DNA of 64,000 bases from Oscillibacter sp. (GCF_028693505.1 NZ_JAQUVF010000013.1:1-64000); one strand, 5' to 3'. Positions 26,499 through 37,927 are shown, numbered from the stretch's first letter. The notes: generated from the letters alone by a model not told the origin. Program-made: numbers and translations.

Positions 26499-27986
26499 AT
26501 GAAATATTACAGCACACGGGACAAGTCCCTGCGCATCAGCGCGGCGGAGGCCATTCAAATGGGGCTTTCCCGGGACGGCGGGCTGCTGACGCCCGAGACC
26601 ATCCCGCAGATCGACGCGCCGTTTCTGAGCCGTTTGGTAAGCGTCTCCTATCAGGAGCGGGCGGCTGCGGTGATGTCTCTGTATCTCACGGACTATACGA
26701 CTGAGGAGCTGCGCACCTTCGCGGAGAATGCCTACGGCCCCGAAAAATTCGATACCCCCGCCGTGGCGCCGCTGCGGAGGGTGGATGAGACGACCCAGTG
26801 TCTGGAGCTGTGGCACGGGCCTACCTCCGCATTCAAGGACATGGCCCTCCAAATGCTGCCCCAGCTGCTCTCCGCCGCATTGCGCAAGACCGGGGAGAAA
26901 AAGACGGCCTGCATTCTGGTGGCCACCTCCGGCGATACCGGCAAGGCCGCTATGGAGGGCTTTGCCGACGTGCCCCAGACCAAGATCATGGTGTTCTATC
27001 CCAAAAACGGCGTCTCCGCCGTGCAGGAGGCCCAGATGGTGACGCAGGAGGGCGGCAACGTCGGCGTATGCGCCGTGGTTGGCAATTTCGACGATGCCCA
27101 GTCCGGCGTGAAGCGGATCTTTTCCGATGAGACCCTGCGGCAAACCCTGGCGGAGCGGGGCTATTTCCTCTCCTCCGCCAACTCCATTAACTGGGGCCGC
27201 ATTCTGCCCCAGGTGGTGTATTACATCTCCGCGTACTGCGATTTGCTGCGGGGCGGGGAGATCGCCATGGGCGACAAGGTGAATTTCTGCGTCCCCACCG
27301 GCAACTTCGGCGACATTCTGGCGGCGTACTACGCAAAGCGCATGGGGCTGCCTGTGGGCAGGCTGATCTGCGCCTCCAACCGCAACGACGTGCTGACGGA
27401 TTTCCTGCGCACCGGCGTGTACGACCGGAACCGGACCTTCCACACCACCATGAGTCCCTCTATGGATATCCTCGTTTCCTCCAATCTGGAGCGGCTGCTC
27501 TTCGACCTTTCCGGGGAGAATGACGAAGAGGTCCGGGGCTATATGGCGGCGCTGGCGAAGGACGGACGGTACGAGGTGAGCGGGAAAATCAAGGCGGCGC
27601 TGGATGCGCAGTACTGGGGCGGCTTCTGCGACGAGGCCCAAACTGCCCAAACCATTGCGGCGTATGACAAAAAATACGGCTACCTTATCGATACCCACAC
27701 CGCCGTGGCCGCCAACGTGCTGGAGCAGTACCGCGCCGCCACGGGGGATGAGACGATCACCGTCTTTGCCTCCACCGCCTCGCCCTACAAGTTCTGCAAC
27801 CACGTGCTCAAGGCCCTTGGAAAGACGCCCGATGCCGACGGCGTGGCGCTTTTGGACGCGTTGCACGAGGTTTCCGGCGTGGCGGTGCCCCGGCGTCTGG
27901 CGGCGCTGCGGGGCAAGGAGCGCCGCTTCGATCTCACGGCGGAAAAGCAGGAGATGGACCGCGTGGTGCTGGACTTTCTGTCCTGA
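26499..27986 (+). CDS. thrC: Threonine synthase
   Basis: PLP enzyme converting O-phosphohomoserine to threonine. It is the long type (495 residues) with the N-terminal MKYYSTRDKS segment, the PLP lysine Lys113 in GPTSAFKDMAL, the phosphate loop ATSGDTGKAAMEGF, and NSINWGRILPQVVYY. It follows yraN by 31 bases with GAGGAAAAG upstream and may be cotranscribed. No attenuator or riboswitch is seen, and no other threonine genes are in the window. Confidence 0.95.
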   Translation: MKYYSTRDKSLRISAAEAIQMGLSRDGGLLTPETIPQIDAPFLSRLVSVSYQERAAAVMSLYLTDYTTEELRTFAENAYGPEKFDTPAVAPLRRVDETTQCLELWHGPTSAFKDMALQMLPQLLSAALRKTGEKKTACILVATSGDTGKAAMEGFADVPQTKIMVFYPKNGVSAVQEAQMVTQEGGNVGVCAVVGNFDDAQSGVKRIFSDETLRQTLAERGYFLSSANSINWGRILPQVVYYISAYCDLLRGGEIAMGDKVNFCVPTGNFGDILAAYYAKRMGLPVGRLICASNRNDVLTDFLRTGVYDRNRTFHTTMSPSMDILVSSNLERLLFDLSGENDEEVRGYMAALAKDGRYEVSGKIKAALDAQYWGGFCDEAQTAQTIAAYDKKYGYLIDTHTAVAANVLEQYRAATGDETITVFASTASPYKFCNHVLKALGKTPDADGVALLDALHEVSGVAVPRRLAALRGKERRFDLTAEKQEMDRVVLDFLS

Positions 27987-28048
27987 CGCGGAGACTGGAA
28001 CGCCCCTTTTGGGGAAACACGAAAATAAACAGGAGAAGGAGGGGTCCC

Positions 28049-28729
28049 ATGGCCCTGTACGCAATCGGGGATCTGCACCTCTCCCTGACAGCCGATAAGT
28101 CGATGGAGGTGTTCGGCCCTGCGTGGGAAAACTACGTCGCACGCATCGAGGAGGGGCTGAGCATCCTGCGCCCGGAGGACACGCTGGTGCTGGCGGGAGA
28201 TACGTCCTGGGGCATCGACCTTGCGGAGGCGGAGGCGGATTTCCGCTTTTTGGACCGGTTTCCCGGGCGGAAGCTGCTCATTAAGGGCAACCACGATTAC
28301 TGGTGGACCACGGCGGCCAAGCTCCATCGTTTTTTTGACGAGAAGGGGATTCACTCGCTGGACATCCTCCACAATACCTGCGCCTTCTATGAGGAGTTTG
28401 CCATCTGCGGGACCCGGGGCTGGTTTTTGGAGGAGGACGCCCACAACGTCAAGGTGCTGAGCCGGGAAGTGGGGCGGCTGGAGACCTCGCTGCAGGCGGC
28501 GGGGGAGCATCCGATCCTGTGCTTTCTCCACTATCCGCCTATCTATCAGGGGTATCAGTGCCCGGAAATTCTGGAGATGCTGGAAAAATACGAGGTGCGC
28601 AATTGCTGTTATGGGCATCTCCACGGACCCACCATCAAGCGGAGAATGGAGGGGCAGCGGGGGAAAACCGCGTTTTCCCTCATCTCGGCGGACTATTTGG
28701 GCTTTCTTCCAAAAAAAATTTGCGATTAA
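28049..28729 (+). CDS. Metallophosphoesterase
   Basis: A 226-residue calcineurin-like phosphoesterase. Metal ligands appear in order: IGDLHL (D and H at residues 7-9), LAGDTSWG, KGNHDYWW, HYPP and YGHLHGP. The family member is common in Firmicutes as an uncharacterised phosphohydrolase; the substrate is unknown. GAAGGAGGGG gives a strong ribosome binding site. It lies 62 bases after thrC and is followed by a short A/T-flanked palindrome near 28735-28750 that may be a weak terminator. Confidence 0.87.
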   Translation: MALYAIGDLHLSLTADKSMEVFGPAWENYVARIEEGLSILRPEDTLVLAGDTSWGIDLAEAEADFRFLDRFPGRKLLIKGNHDYWWTTAAKLHRFFDEKGIHSLDILHNTCAFYEEFAICGTRGWFLEEDAHNVKVLSREVGRLETSLQAAGEHPILCFLHYPPIYQGYQCPEILEMLEKYEVRNCCYGHLHGPTIKRRMEGQRGKTAFSLISADYLGFLPKKICD

Positions 28730-28819
28730 GTGAAAAAAAGCTAGCTTTTTCTAGATTTTTCTGTTAAAATATCAATTCGCATGGGCGTTTAGCCAGCGAT
28801 GAACGGAGGAGTTAACATA

Positions 28820-30214
28820 ATGAGTGTGAAGAACTGCGAAAAGCTTGAAAAGAGTCAGGTCGCGCTGACGATTGAGATCGGTGCGGCTGAGTTTGAGGCG
28901 GCAATCGAAAAGGCATATCAGAAGATGCGCAAGAAGGTCAATGTGCCGGGCTTCCGCCCTGGCAAGGCCCCCCGCAAGGTGATTGAGGGGATGTACGGCG
29001 CAGAGGTGTTTTTCGAGGAGGCCATTAATGTTGCGTTCCCCGATGCCTATGAGGCTGCTGTGAAGGAACAGGATCTCCAGGTCGTGGGGTATCCCTCCGT
29101 GGAGCTGGTGGGCGAGTGCACGAAGGACGGATTCACCTTCAAGGCCACCGCACCCGTGTATCCCGAGGTGACTTTGGGCGAGTATAAGGGCCTTTCCGCC
29201 CCCAAGGACGAGGTGAAGGTTTCCGCCGCCGATGTGGACGAGCGTCTCAAGCAGCTGACGGACCGCAATACCCGTCTTGTGAGCGTGGAGCGCGAGGCCA
29301 AGGAAGGCGACACTGCGGTGATCGACTTTGAAGGGTTCCTGGGCGGCAAGCCCTTTGATGGCGGCAAGGGTGAAAACCACAGCCTGGAGCTGGGTTCCAA
29401 CAGCTTTGTTCCCGGCTTTGAGGAGCAGATCGTCGGCATGAAGGCCGGCGAGGAGAAGGAAATTGACATCACCTTCCCGGAGGACTATCACGCGGACCTG
29501 GCCGGCAAGGCCGTGGTGTTCAAGGTGAAGGTCCACGAGGTGAAGGAGAAGGAAGTTCCCGAGCTGGACGACGAGTTTGCCAAGGACGTCAGCGAGTTTG
29601 ATACGCTCAAGGACCTGAAGGCAGACCTGAAGAAGAAGATCGCCGAAGAGCGCCAGAAGGCCGCTGACCGCGCCTTCGAGGACGCTTTGATGGAGCAGGT
29701 CGCCGCCGGACTCACCGCCGAGGTGCCCGACGCCATGGTGGAGGCCCAGTGCCATCAGTTCCTTGACAACTTCAAAATGCAGATCTCCCAGCAGGGCATC
29801 CCCTACGAGCAGTACCTCCAGATGACCGGCATGGACGAAGCCAAGCTGATCGAGGACGCCAAGGAGCCTGCCGCCCGTCAGGTGCGGACGGATCTGGCCG
29901 TCGCCGCCATCATCAAGGCGGAGAACCTCGAGGCCACCGACGAGGAAGTGGAGGCCGAATTCCAGAAGATGGCCGAGCAGTACGGCATGGAGATTGAGAC
30001 GGTGAAGAAGTATCTGCAAATCCCGCAGGTGAAGGACCAGCTGGTAAGCCGGAAGGCCGTGGAGACGGTGGTGAACAGCGCGGTTGCCGTGAAGGCCGAG
30101 AAGAAGGCTGCCGCCAAGAAGTCTTCTAAGAAGGACGACGAGGCGGGGGAAACCGAAGGCGTGAAAAAGACGGCGAAGAAGCCTGCCAAGAAGGCGGAGA
30201 AGGAAGCCGAATAA
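28820..30214 (+). CDS. tig: Trigger factor
   Basis: Ribosome-bound chaperone and peptidyl-prolyl isomerase. The N-terminal ribosome-binding loop carries GFRPGKAPRKV (the GFRxGxxP signature, about residues 45-55). The FKBP-type PPIase domain occupies about 150-245 (DTAVIDFEGFLGGKPFDGG), and the helical chaperone domain follows. A Lys/Ala-rich tail of about 30 residues (about 435-464) is longer than in E. coli. ATG 28820 with GGAGG upstream is chosen. It begins the tig-clpP-clpX-lon-engB cluster. Confidence 0.95.
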   Translation: MSVKNCEKLEKSQVALTIEIGAAEFEAAIEKAYQKMRKKVNVPGFRPGKAPRKVIEGMYGAEVFFEEAINVAFPDAYEAAVKEQDLQVVGYPSVELVGECTKDGFTFKATAPVYPEVTLGEYKGLSAPKDEVKVSAADVDERLKQLTDRNTRLVSVEREAKEGDTAVIDFEGFLGGKPFDGGKGENHSLELGSNSFVPGFEEQIVGMKAGEEKEIDITFPEDYHADLAGKAVVFKVKVHEVKEKEVPELDDEFAKDVSEFDTLKDLKADLKKKIAEERQKAADRAFEDALMEQVAAGLTAEVPDAMVEAQCHQFLDNFKMQISQQGIPYEQYLQMTGMDEAKLIEDAKEPAARQVRTDLAVAAIIKAENLEATDEEVEAEFQKMAEQYGMEIETVKKYLQIPQVKDQLVSRKAVETVVNSAVAVKAEKKAAAKKSSKKDDEAGETEGVKKTAKKPAKKAEKEAE

Positions 30215-30255
30215 CCCACCAATCTTTTCCCACGGCACATTTTACAGATTCGACA

Positions 30256-30292
30256 CATTCTCTCATGGTGCCTGTGGTATCATGAGAGAATG
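30256..30292. repeat. 12-bp dyad between tig and clpP
   Basis: CATTCTCTCATG (30256-30267) and CATGAGAGAATG (30281-30292) are perfect inverted copies with a 13-base spacer. There is no T-run after it, so a simple terminator is unlikely. It may be an operator or an RNA processing hairpin. It does not match the CtsR or CIRCE consensus. Confidence 0.55.
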
Positions 30293-30353
30293 GTTTATTG
30301 GGCGGTCCTGTCCTTTTGCGGGGCGGGAGCACAAATGATTGGAGGTTTTTAAA

Positions 30354-30938
30354 GTGAGCTTAGTCCCTTATGTTGTGGAGCAGACCAATCGCGGAGAACG
30401 TTCTTACGATATTTTTTCCCGTCTGCTGAACGACCGCATCATTTTCCTTGGTGAAGAGGTCAATGCGACCACCGCCAGTCTGGTTGTGGCGCAGCTTTTG
30501 TATCTGGAGGCGCAGGACCCGGATAAGGATATTCAATTGTATATCAACAGCCCCGGCGGTTCTGTCACCGACGGCATGGCGATTTACGACACCATGCAGT
30601 ACGTCAAGTGCGACGTCTCCACCATCTGCGTGGGCATGGCTGCCAGCATGGGCGCGTTTTTGCTCTCTGCCGGCGCCAAGGGAAAGCGCATTGCGCTGCC
30701 CAACGCGGAGATCATGATTCACCAGCCCTCCGCCGGGGCCCAGGGCCAGATCACGGATATGGCCATTCACCTCAAGCGGTTGGAAATTATCAAAAAACGT
30801 ATGAACCGGATTCTCTCGGAAAATACCGGCAAGTCCTTGGAAGAGGTCACTGCCGCCTGCGAGCGGGACAACTTCATGAGTGCCGAGGAAGCGCAGGAAT
30901 TCGGACTGATCGATAAGATCATCACCGGAAAAAAATAA
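30354..30938 (+). CDS. clpP: ATP-dependent Clp protease proteolytic subunit
   Basis: Barrel-forming serine protease working with ClpX. The catalytic serine is in [14 protein letters not shown], histidine in [12 protein letters not shown], and aspartate near [21 protein letters not shown] 30354 is the start, with GGAGG 8 bases upstream; the protein then begins [11 protein letters not shown] as relatives do, 194 residues. clpX follows 39 bases later. Confidence 0.96.
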   Translation: MSLVPYVVEQTNRGERSYDIFSRLLNDRIIFLGEEVNATTASLVVAQLLYLEAQDPDKDIQLYINSPGGSVTDGMAIYDTMQYVKCDVSTICVGMAASMGAFLLSAGAKGKRIALPNAEIMIHQPSAGAQGQITDMAIHLKRLEIIKKRMNRILSENTGKSLEEVTAACERDNFMSAEEAQEFGLIDKIITGKK

Positions 30939-30977
30939 GGAATTTATCTGGAAATTCCCGGAAACAGAGGTATAAGC

Positions 30978-32297
30978 ATGAGTGACGACGGCAAAAAGAC
31001 ACTGCGGTGTTCCTTCTGCGGAAAACATGAAAATCAGGTTCACCGCATGATCCAAGGGCCCGGTGTGCGCATCTGCGACGAGTGTGTCCGGCTGTGCATG
31101 AGCATTTTGAGCGACGGCTTCGATGAGGAGGATACGCTTGCACTGGAGGACGCGCCGGATCAATTGCCGACCCCGCGGGAAATGAAGTCGGTGCTGGACC
31201 AGTATGTGATTGGGCAGGATGAGGCCAAGGTGGCGTTGTCCGTGGCCGTTTACAATCATTACAAGCGTATTTTCTTCGGCGGCGGCGAGGATGTGGAGCT
31301 GCAAAAGAGCAACATTCTGATGCTGGGCCCCACCGGCTCCGGCAAGACGCTGTTCGCCCAGACGCTGGCCCGCATTTTGAAGGTGCCGTTTGCCATTGCC
31401 GATGCAACAACCCTGACAGAGGCGGGATATGTGGGCGACGATGTGGAAAATATTCTGCTGCGTCTGCTGCAAGCCGCCGACTTTGACGTGGAGCGGGCGG
31501 AGCACGGCATCATCTATGTGGATGAGGTCGATAAGATTGCCCGGAAAAGCGAGAATACCTCCATCACCCGCGACGTCTCCGGCGAAGGCGTGCAGCAGGC
31601 CCTTTTGAAAATTGTGGAGGGTACGGTTGCCAACGTGCCGCCCCAGGGCGGCCGCAAGCACCCTCATCAGGAGTTCATTCAGCTGAACACGAAAAATATC
31701 CTCTTCATCTGCGGCGGCGCCTTCGAGGGTCTGGACAAGATCATCGAGCATCGTCTCGATCAAAAGAGCATCGGCTTCGGCGCGGATGTGCAGGGAAAGA
31801 AGGATAAGGACCTTTCCAAGATTTTGCGGGAGGTCCAGCCCCATGACATTTTGAAGTTCGGCATCATTCCCGAGCTGGTTGGGCGTCTGCCGGTGATTGC
31901 GCCGCTGGACGCGCTGCGCCGGGAGGATTTGGTGCGGATTTTGCAGGAACCCAAGAACGCATTGGTGCGCCAGTATAAAAAACTGCTGGAATACGACGAT
32001 GTGGAACTGGAGTTTGAGCCGGAAGCGCTGGAGGCGATTGCCGATAAGGCCATTGCCCGCAACATCGGCGCCCGGGGCCTGCGGGCCGTCATGGAAGGTC
32101 TCCTGACGGAGATCATGTATGAGATTCCGTCCGATCCCACCGTGACCAAGGTGACGATCAGCCGGGATTGCGTGGACGGAAAAGAAAAGCCCGTTGTGAA
32201 ACGGGACCCCGAGAAGATTAACTATTCTGTGAAATTGAACACCGGTAAGGGAGAAAAGCAGGATAACGGCGATTCCACTCCCAAGTCGGCGTCTTAA
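30978..32297 (+). CDS. clpX: ATP-dependent Clp protease ATP-binding subunit ClpX
   Basis: AAA+ unfoldase that feeds ClpP. The N-terminal zinc-binding domain has Cys11, Cys14, Cys33 and Cys36. Walker A is GPTGSGKT, Walker [10 protein letters not shown], the pore loop region is AGYVGDDVE, and the C-terminal [10 protein letters not shown] is diagnostic. The 439 residues are normal. Its TAA stop codon is the first bases of a 17-bp hairpin shared with the lon leader. Confidence 0.96.
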   Translation: MSDDGKKTLRCSFCGKHENQVHRMIQGPGVRICDECVRLCMSILSDGFDEEDTLALEDAPDQLPTPREMKSVLDQYVIGQDEAKVALSVAVYNHYKRIFFGGGEDVELQKSNILMLGPTGSGKTLFAQTLARILKVPFAIADATTLTEAGYVGDDVENILLRLLQAADFDVERAEHGIIYVDEVDKIARKSENTSITRDVSGEGVQQALLKIVEGTVANVPPQGGRKHPHQEFIQLNTKNILFICGGAFEGLDKIIEHRLDQKSIGFGADVQGKKDKDLSKILREVQPHDILKFGIIPELVGRLPVIAPLDALRREDLVRILQEPKNALVRQYKKLLEYDDVELEFEPEALEAIADKAIARNIGARGLRAVMEGLLTEIMYEIPSDPTVTKVTISRDCVDGKEKPVVKRDPEKINYSVKLNTGKGEKQDNGDSTPKSAS

Positions 32298-32341
32298 GAT
32301 CAGAGGAAGGGACGCCGACGGCGCCCCTTCCTCTGATCTTA
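32295..32341 (+). repeat. 17-bp perfect hairpin between clpX and lon
   Basis: TAAGATCAGAGGAAGGG (32295-32311) and its exact complement (32325-32341) enclose 13 bases that can add a 4-bp inner stem. The stem starts at the clpX stop codon and ends 25 bases before the lon ATG. There is no T-run, so it may set mRNA stability or partial termination rather than full termination. Confidence 0.75.
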
Positions 32342-32365
32342 CACCCAAGAAAGGAACAAATTTCC

Positions 32366-34783
32366 ATGGAGCCGATTACTTTGAATATTCCCGTTTTGGC
32401 CCTGCGCGGCCTGACGGTTTTTCCCCATATGAATCTGACCTTCGACGTGGAGCGCGCCATTTCCATCACGGCTCTGGAGCGCGCCATGGAGGCCGATCAG
32501 CAGATTTTTCTCGTGACCCAGCGGGAGATCGGCGTGAACGAGCCGGAGGAAAAAGACCTGTACCAAATCGGTACGGTATCACATATCAGTCAGGTGCTGC
32601 GCCTTTCCAAGACCTCCGTCCGCGTGATGGTGGAGGGGCGTCAGCGCGCCCGTATGCGCCGCCTTTGGCAGACGGCGCCGTTTTTGCAGGCCAATGTGGA
32701 GCTGCTGGAGGAGGAGACCCCTTCCGAGGCGTTTCGTGCCAGCCCGCGGACAGAGGCACTGCTCCGCCAGACGTGGAATCTCTTTGGCGACTATGCCGAG
32801 CTTGCCACCGGAGTTGCGGAGGAAGTTGTCTCCACAGTGATGGACTGCCGCGACGTGGGGTATCTGGCGGATTTTATCACCCAGAATATTGCCCTGCGGC
32901 ACACGGATAAACAGGAGATTTTGGAGGAAATGGCGCCGTTTCTCCGACTGCGCAAGCTCAACGGCTTCCTTGCCCGGGAATCGAATGTGCTGGGCTTTGA
33001 GCACGAACTGGAAGGGAAGGTCCGCGATCAGCTGGCCAGAACCCAGCGGGATCAGATTTTAAGAACGCAGATCCGCGTCCTTCAAAATGAGCTGGGCGAG
33101 GGCGAGGATGTCGATGACGAAATTGACGATTACCGCCAGAAGATCGCGGCGCTGGGGCTGGATGAGGAGACGGAAAAGCATCTTCTCAAGGAGGTCAACA
33201 AGCTGACCAAGCAGCCCTTCGGCAGCGCCGAGGGCGCCGTGATCCGCAATTATCTGGATGTTTGTCTGGAAATGCCGTGGAACACCGCCACGAAGGAGCG
33301 GGTCAGCGTGGAAGTGGCCCGCAAGGTGCTTGAGCGCGACCATTTCGGCTTGGAAAAGGTCAAGGAGCGCATTTTGGAGACCATTGCCGTCCGGCAGATG
33401 AACCCGGAGGGACGGGGGCAGATTCTTTGTCTGGTTGGCCCTCCCGGCGTGGGCAAGACCTCCATCGCCATCTCCGTGGCCAAGGCGCTGAACCGGAAGA
33501 TTGCCCGCCTTTCGCTGGGCGGCGTCCGGGACGAGGCGGATATTCGCGGACATCGCAAGACCTACATAGGCGCGATGCCCGGGCGCATTATTGAGGCGAT
33601 CAGCCACAGCGGTTCCATGAACCCGCTTCTGCTGCTGGACGAGATCGATAAGCTGGGCAGCGACTATCGGGGCGATCCGGCCTCCGCCTTGCTGGAGGTG
33701 CTGGACGGCGAGCAGAACAACAGCTTCCGAGACCATTTTTTGGAAATTCCCGTGGACCTGTCCAAAATTATGTTCATCACCACCGCCAATACGACGGACA
33801 CCATTCCACGGCCCCTGCTAGACCGGATGGAGGTGCTTCAGCTTTCCAGCTACACCGATGAGGAAAAACTCCAGATCGCCCGGCAGCATTTGCTGGGAAA
33901 GCAGATGACCGAGCACGGGCTCAAGCGGGGCGCGCTGCGCATGGGAGATGATGTGCTCCGCGCCATCATCCGGGACTACACCCGGGAATCCGGCGTCCGC
34001 CAGCTGGAACGCCGGCTGGGAGCCGTCTGCCGCAAGACTGATATGCGCCTTTTGAAAGGCGATGTAAAGAGGATTACCATTACAGAAGCGGATCTCCCTA
34101 AGCTGCTGGATTGCCAGCCGTTTCCCCCTGCCCTCCATACGGAGAAGGAGGAGATCGGCGTGGTGAACGGTCTTGCGTGGACCGAGGCCGGCGGTGAAAT
34201 CCTTGAGGTGGAAGTCAATGTGATGGAAGGCTCCGGGAAGCTGGAGCTCACCGGTAATCTGGGAGACGTGATGAAGGAATCCGCCCAGGCGGCGCTTTCC
34301 TGCCTGCGGAGCCGGGCAGCGGTGCTGGGTATCGAGGCGGACTTCTACAAGACGAAGGACATCCACGTCCACTTCCCGGAGGGGGCCGTGCCCAAGGACG
34401 GTCCGTCCGCCGGGATTGCCATGGCCACCGCGATGCTGTCCGCCTTGACAGAACGAAAAATCAAGGCTGGATACGCCATGACAGGTGAAATTACTTTACG
34501 GGGCAGAGTGCTGCCCATCGGCGGTCTGAAGGAAAAAACCATGGCGGCAAAGCGGAACGGCCTCCACTCCGTGCTGATTCCGAAGGACAACGTGCGGGAT
34601 CTGGAGGAGATCGACCAGACCGTTCGGGCCGCGCTGCGGTTTGTTCCGGTAGAGACGGTGGACGAAGTGTTTGCCGAGATGTTTGCACCCGCAGCGCCGG
34701 TAGCCCGGGAGGAACTTCCCACCGTGGCCGCGTTTGCGCCGGTGGTGCGGGAGACAATGGGCGACGCCGCATTGCGGCAGTGA
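32366..34783 (+). CDS. lon: Endopeptidase La (Lon protease)
   Basis: ATP-dependent protease for damaged and regulatory proteins. The N-terminal LON substrate domain (about residues 6-200) begins ITLNIPVLALRGLTVFPHM. The AAA+ module has GPPGVGKTS and LLLLDEIDKLG. The C-terminal protease domain has catalytic Ser in KDGPSAGIAMAT and Lys in PIGGLKEKTMAA. The 805 residues match the LonA type. AAGAAAGGAAC precedes the ATG. Confidence 0.96.
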   Translation: MEPITLNIPVLALRGLTVFPHMNLTFDVERAISITALERAMEADQQIFLVTQREIGVNEPEEKDLYQIGTVSHISQVLRLSKTSVRVMVEGRQRARMRRLWQTAPFLQANVELLEEETPSEAFRASPRTEALLRQTWNLFGDYAELATGVAEEVVSTVMDCRDVGYLADFITQNIALRHTDKQEILEEMAPFLRLRKLNGFLARESNVLGFEHELEGKVRDQLARTQRDQILRTQIRVLQNELGEGEDVDDEIDDYRQKIAALGLDEETEKHLLKEVNKLTKQPFGSAEGAVIRNYLDVCLEMPWNTATKERVSVEVARKVLERDHFGLEKVKERILETIAVRQMNPEGRGQILCLVGPPGVGKTSIAISVAKALNRKIARLSLGGVRDEADIRGHRKTYIGAMPGRIIEAISHSGSMNPLLLLDEIDKLGSDYRGDPASALLEVLDGEQNNSFRDHFLEIPVDLSKIMFITTANTTDTIPRPLLDRMEVLQLSSYTDEEKLQIARQHLLGKQMTEHGLKRGALRMGDDVLRAIIRDYTRESGVRQLERRLGAVCRKTDMRLLKGDVKRITITEADLPKLLDCQPFPPALHTEKEEIGVVNGLAWTEAGGEILEVEVNVMEGSGKLELTGNLGDVMKESAQAALSCLRSRAAVLGIEADFYKTKDIHVHFPEGAVPKDGPSAGIAMATAMLSALTERKIKAGYAMTGEITLRGRVLPIGGLKEKTMAAKRNGLHSVLIPKDNVRDLEEIDQTVRAALRFVPVETVDEVFAEMFAPAAPVAREELPTVAAFAPVVRETMGDAALRQ

Positions 34784-34792
34784 GGAGAGAGA

Positions 34793-35389
34793 ATGAATTT
34801 AGATTTCGGTAAGGCGGAGTTTATCCGCTCAGCCGCCGCCCCCGAGCAGTTTCTGCGGGACGGTTTTCCGCAGTTTGCGTTTGCGGGCCGTTCCAACGTT
34901 GGAAAATCCTCTGTGATTAACCGTCTGCTGGGGCGGAAGAATATGGCCTATGTGGGTGCGGCACCGGGGAAAACCACCCAGATCAATTACTTTCTGGTCT
35001 CCCGCAAGGCTTATCTGGTGGACCTGCCCGGTTACGGCTACGCCAAGGTCAGCCGCACGGAGAAGGAGCGGTGGGGTCAGCTGATGGAAAGCTATTTCCA
35101 GGAGGAGAGAAATCTCATCACCGTGGGCGTTTTGATCGTGGATATCCGCCATAAGCCCACGGCGGACGACGTCATCATGCACAATTGGTTCCGGGAGACC
35201 GGCTGCCCGGAGATCGTGGTAGCCAACAAGCTGGATAAGCTGAAAAAGAGCGAGGTGGAACCGGCGCTGTCGCTGATTCGGCAGACGCTGGAGCTGGATA
35301 CGGAGGAGACGCTGCTGCCTTTTTCCGCGGAAAAGGGCGTTGGCCGAGAGGAACTGATCCGGCTGCTGGACGAAGCGTGCGCAAGGTAA
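34793..35389 (+). CDS. engB: Ribosome biogenesis GTP-binding protein EngB (YsxC)
   Basis: Essential GTPase for 50S assembly. G1 is GRSNVGKSS (about residues 31-39), G3 DLPGYGYAKV, and G4 ANKLDKLKK. The 198 residues are standard. It follows lon by 9 bases with GAGGAG upstream, the classic lon-ysxC order. Confidence 0.95.
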   Translation: MNLDFGKAEFIRSAAAPEQFLRDGFPQFAFAGRSNVGKSSVINRLLGRKNMAYVGAAPGKTTQINYFLVSRKAYLVDLPGYGYAKVSRTEKERWGQLMESYFQEERNLITVGVLIVDIRHKPTADDVIMHNWFRETGCPEIVVANKLDKLKKSEVEPALSLIRQTLELDTEETLLPFSAEKGVGREELIRLLDEACAR

Positions 35390-35450
35390 GGGAAAGCACC
35401 GTGAACCATAAGCGGAAAATCTTTTTTGAGGACGCCTTTACAATCAGAAC

Positions 35451-35494
35451 AAAAAAAGTCGGTCTGCGCCATATCGCGCAGACCGACTTTTTTT
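35451..35494. terminator. Bidirectional terminator
   Basis: A perfect 19-bp inverted repeat (35451-35469 and 35476-35494) with A7 and T7 ends and a 6-base loop, between convergent engB and gdhA. Confidence 0.93.
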
Positions 35495-35549
35495 AATAGG
35501 CTGAAAAGGGCAGGGGGCTGTTGATCGGGCCTTTGAGAATGGGAAACGA

Positions 35550-36950
<1,401 letters not shown>

Positions 36951-37044
36951 CTATAAGAATATCCAACTTGACTGGATTTGTACAGAATCTAATTTTCCTA
37001 AAAACAACAGGAGAAATTCCGGGTGTTTTACTGCAAATTCAACA

Positions 37045-37089
37045 AAAAATCGATTAAACCATCAAAACACGGACGGTTTAACCGATTTT
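37045..37089 (-). terminator. Terminator of the TIGR04255 gene
   Basis: A 15-16 bp stem (37045-37060 with 37075-37089, one G-U pair) that on the minus strand runs into a T-rich end. It lies just downstream of the minus-strand gene at 37101. Confidence 0.65.
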
Positions 37090-37100
37090 GTGCGCGAAAA

Positions 37101-37895
37101 TCAGACGCCCTCCATGGCGGAACGAAGCCGCTGAGAAACGGCGCCTTCAAAGATGCGGGTTGCGTGGGCGTGCAGCGTCTCCAGCGCGCCTGCGGAAAGC
37201 GTGCAGGGGGTATTGCCGCCCATGGACAGGTCCATGTCGAAAATAAACTTCATTTCCGGGTCCTGGGGGGCGTTTGGAGCGGACGATTGCAAACGGCCGG
37301 GGCCGGCATGGATCTTGGACTGGCAGCTGGAATCCAGCTTGAACAGCAGATCGCAGCCGCAGCTGAGAAAATTCTCCTCCGTGACGTCAGGCTCCTGCAA
37401 AGGGCCGGTGTACGCCGGAGCAATCAGCTCTGCCCAGGGCGTTTTGCCAAGGCCCAGAGCCGACCGGGAGATGATGTTTACATAACGCAGGCCAACGCGC
37501 TGGAAATAGGCGGGTTGGTAAATCTTGATAAAGGAAGCCAGCGGCTTGTCAAGATGATGGGCAAACTCCTCCCACCCGGGATAAGTCAGCGTGGAAAGGG
37601 CAATAAAGTCCCGGGTCAGGTTCAGCTTCCAGCGCCCGTCCGCGGAGAGAAAGTGATAGTTGGTAACAGGCGGCTGCTGCTCGACATGGGGGTCCGAACC
37701 GCCAAGACCGGAGATTTTGGGAGCGGCGACGTCCTGCCGCCGGGCGTACTGCGGAAACGCCTCCCGAACAGCCTCCTGAAAATCAGCGGGCTCGACATTG
37801 TTGATGGCGAGAATCGTTGGAAAGCGCAGCTGGCAAATGACCTCGTGGATCGGCGCGTGGGCATAGTGTGCTCTGGGCTGATTAGAAAACAGCAT
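37101..37895 (-). CDS. TIGR04255 family protein
   Basis: A 264-residue member of the sporadically distributed TIGR04255 family. It shows the characteristic N-terminal APIHEVICQLRFP and a later RVGLRYVNIIS segment. Members are found patchily in bacteria and archaea, and their function is not established; some occur near toxin or defence genes. No such genes are next to it here. AAAGGAG lies upstream of the ATG and a consensus promoter sits in front, so it is its own transcription unit. Confidence 0.82.
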   Translation of the reverse strand: MLFSNQPRAHYAHAPIHEVICQLRFPTILAINNVEPADFQEAVREAFPQYARRQDVAAPKISGLGGSDPHVEQQPPVTNYHFLSADGRWKLNLTRDFIALSTLTYPGWEEFAHHLDKPLASFIKIYQPAYFQRVGLRYVNIISRSALGLGKTPWAELIAPAYTGPLQEPDVTEENFLSCGCDLLFKLDSSCQSKIHAGPGRLQSSAPNAPQDPEMKFIFDMDLSMGGNTPCTLSAGALETLHAHATRIFEGAVSQRLRSAMEGV

Positions 37896-37927
37896 GTGTG
37901 ACGCTCCTTTGCTGACAGGATGTTTCT

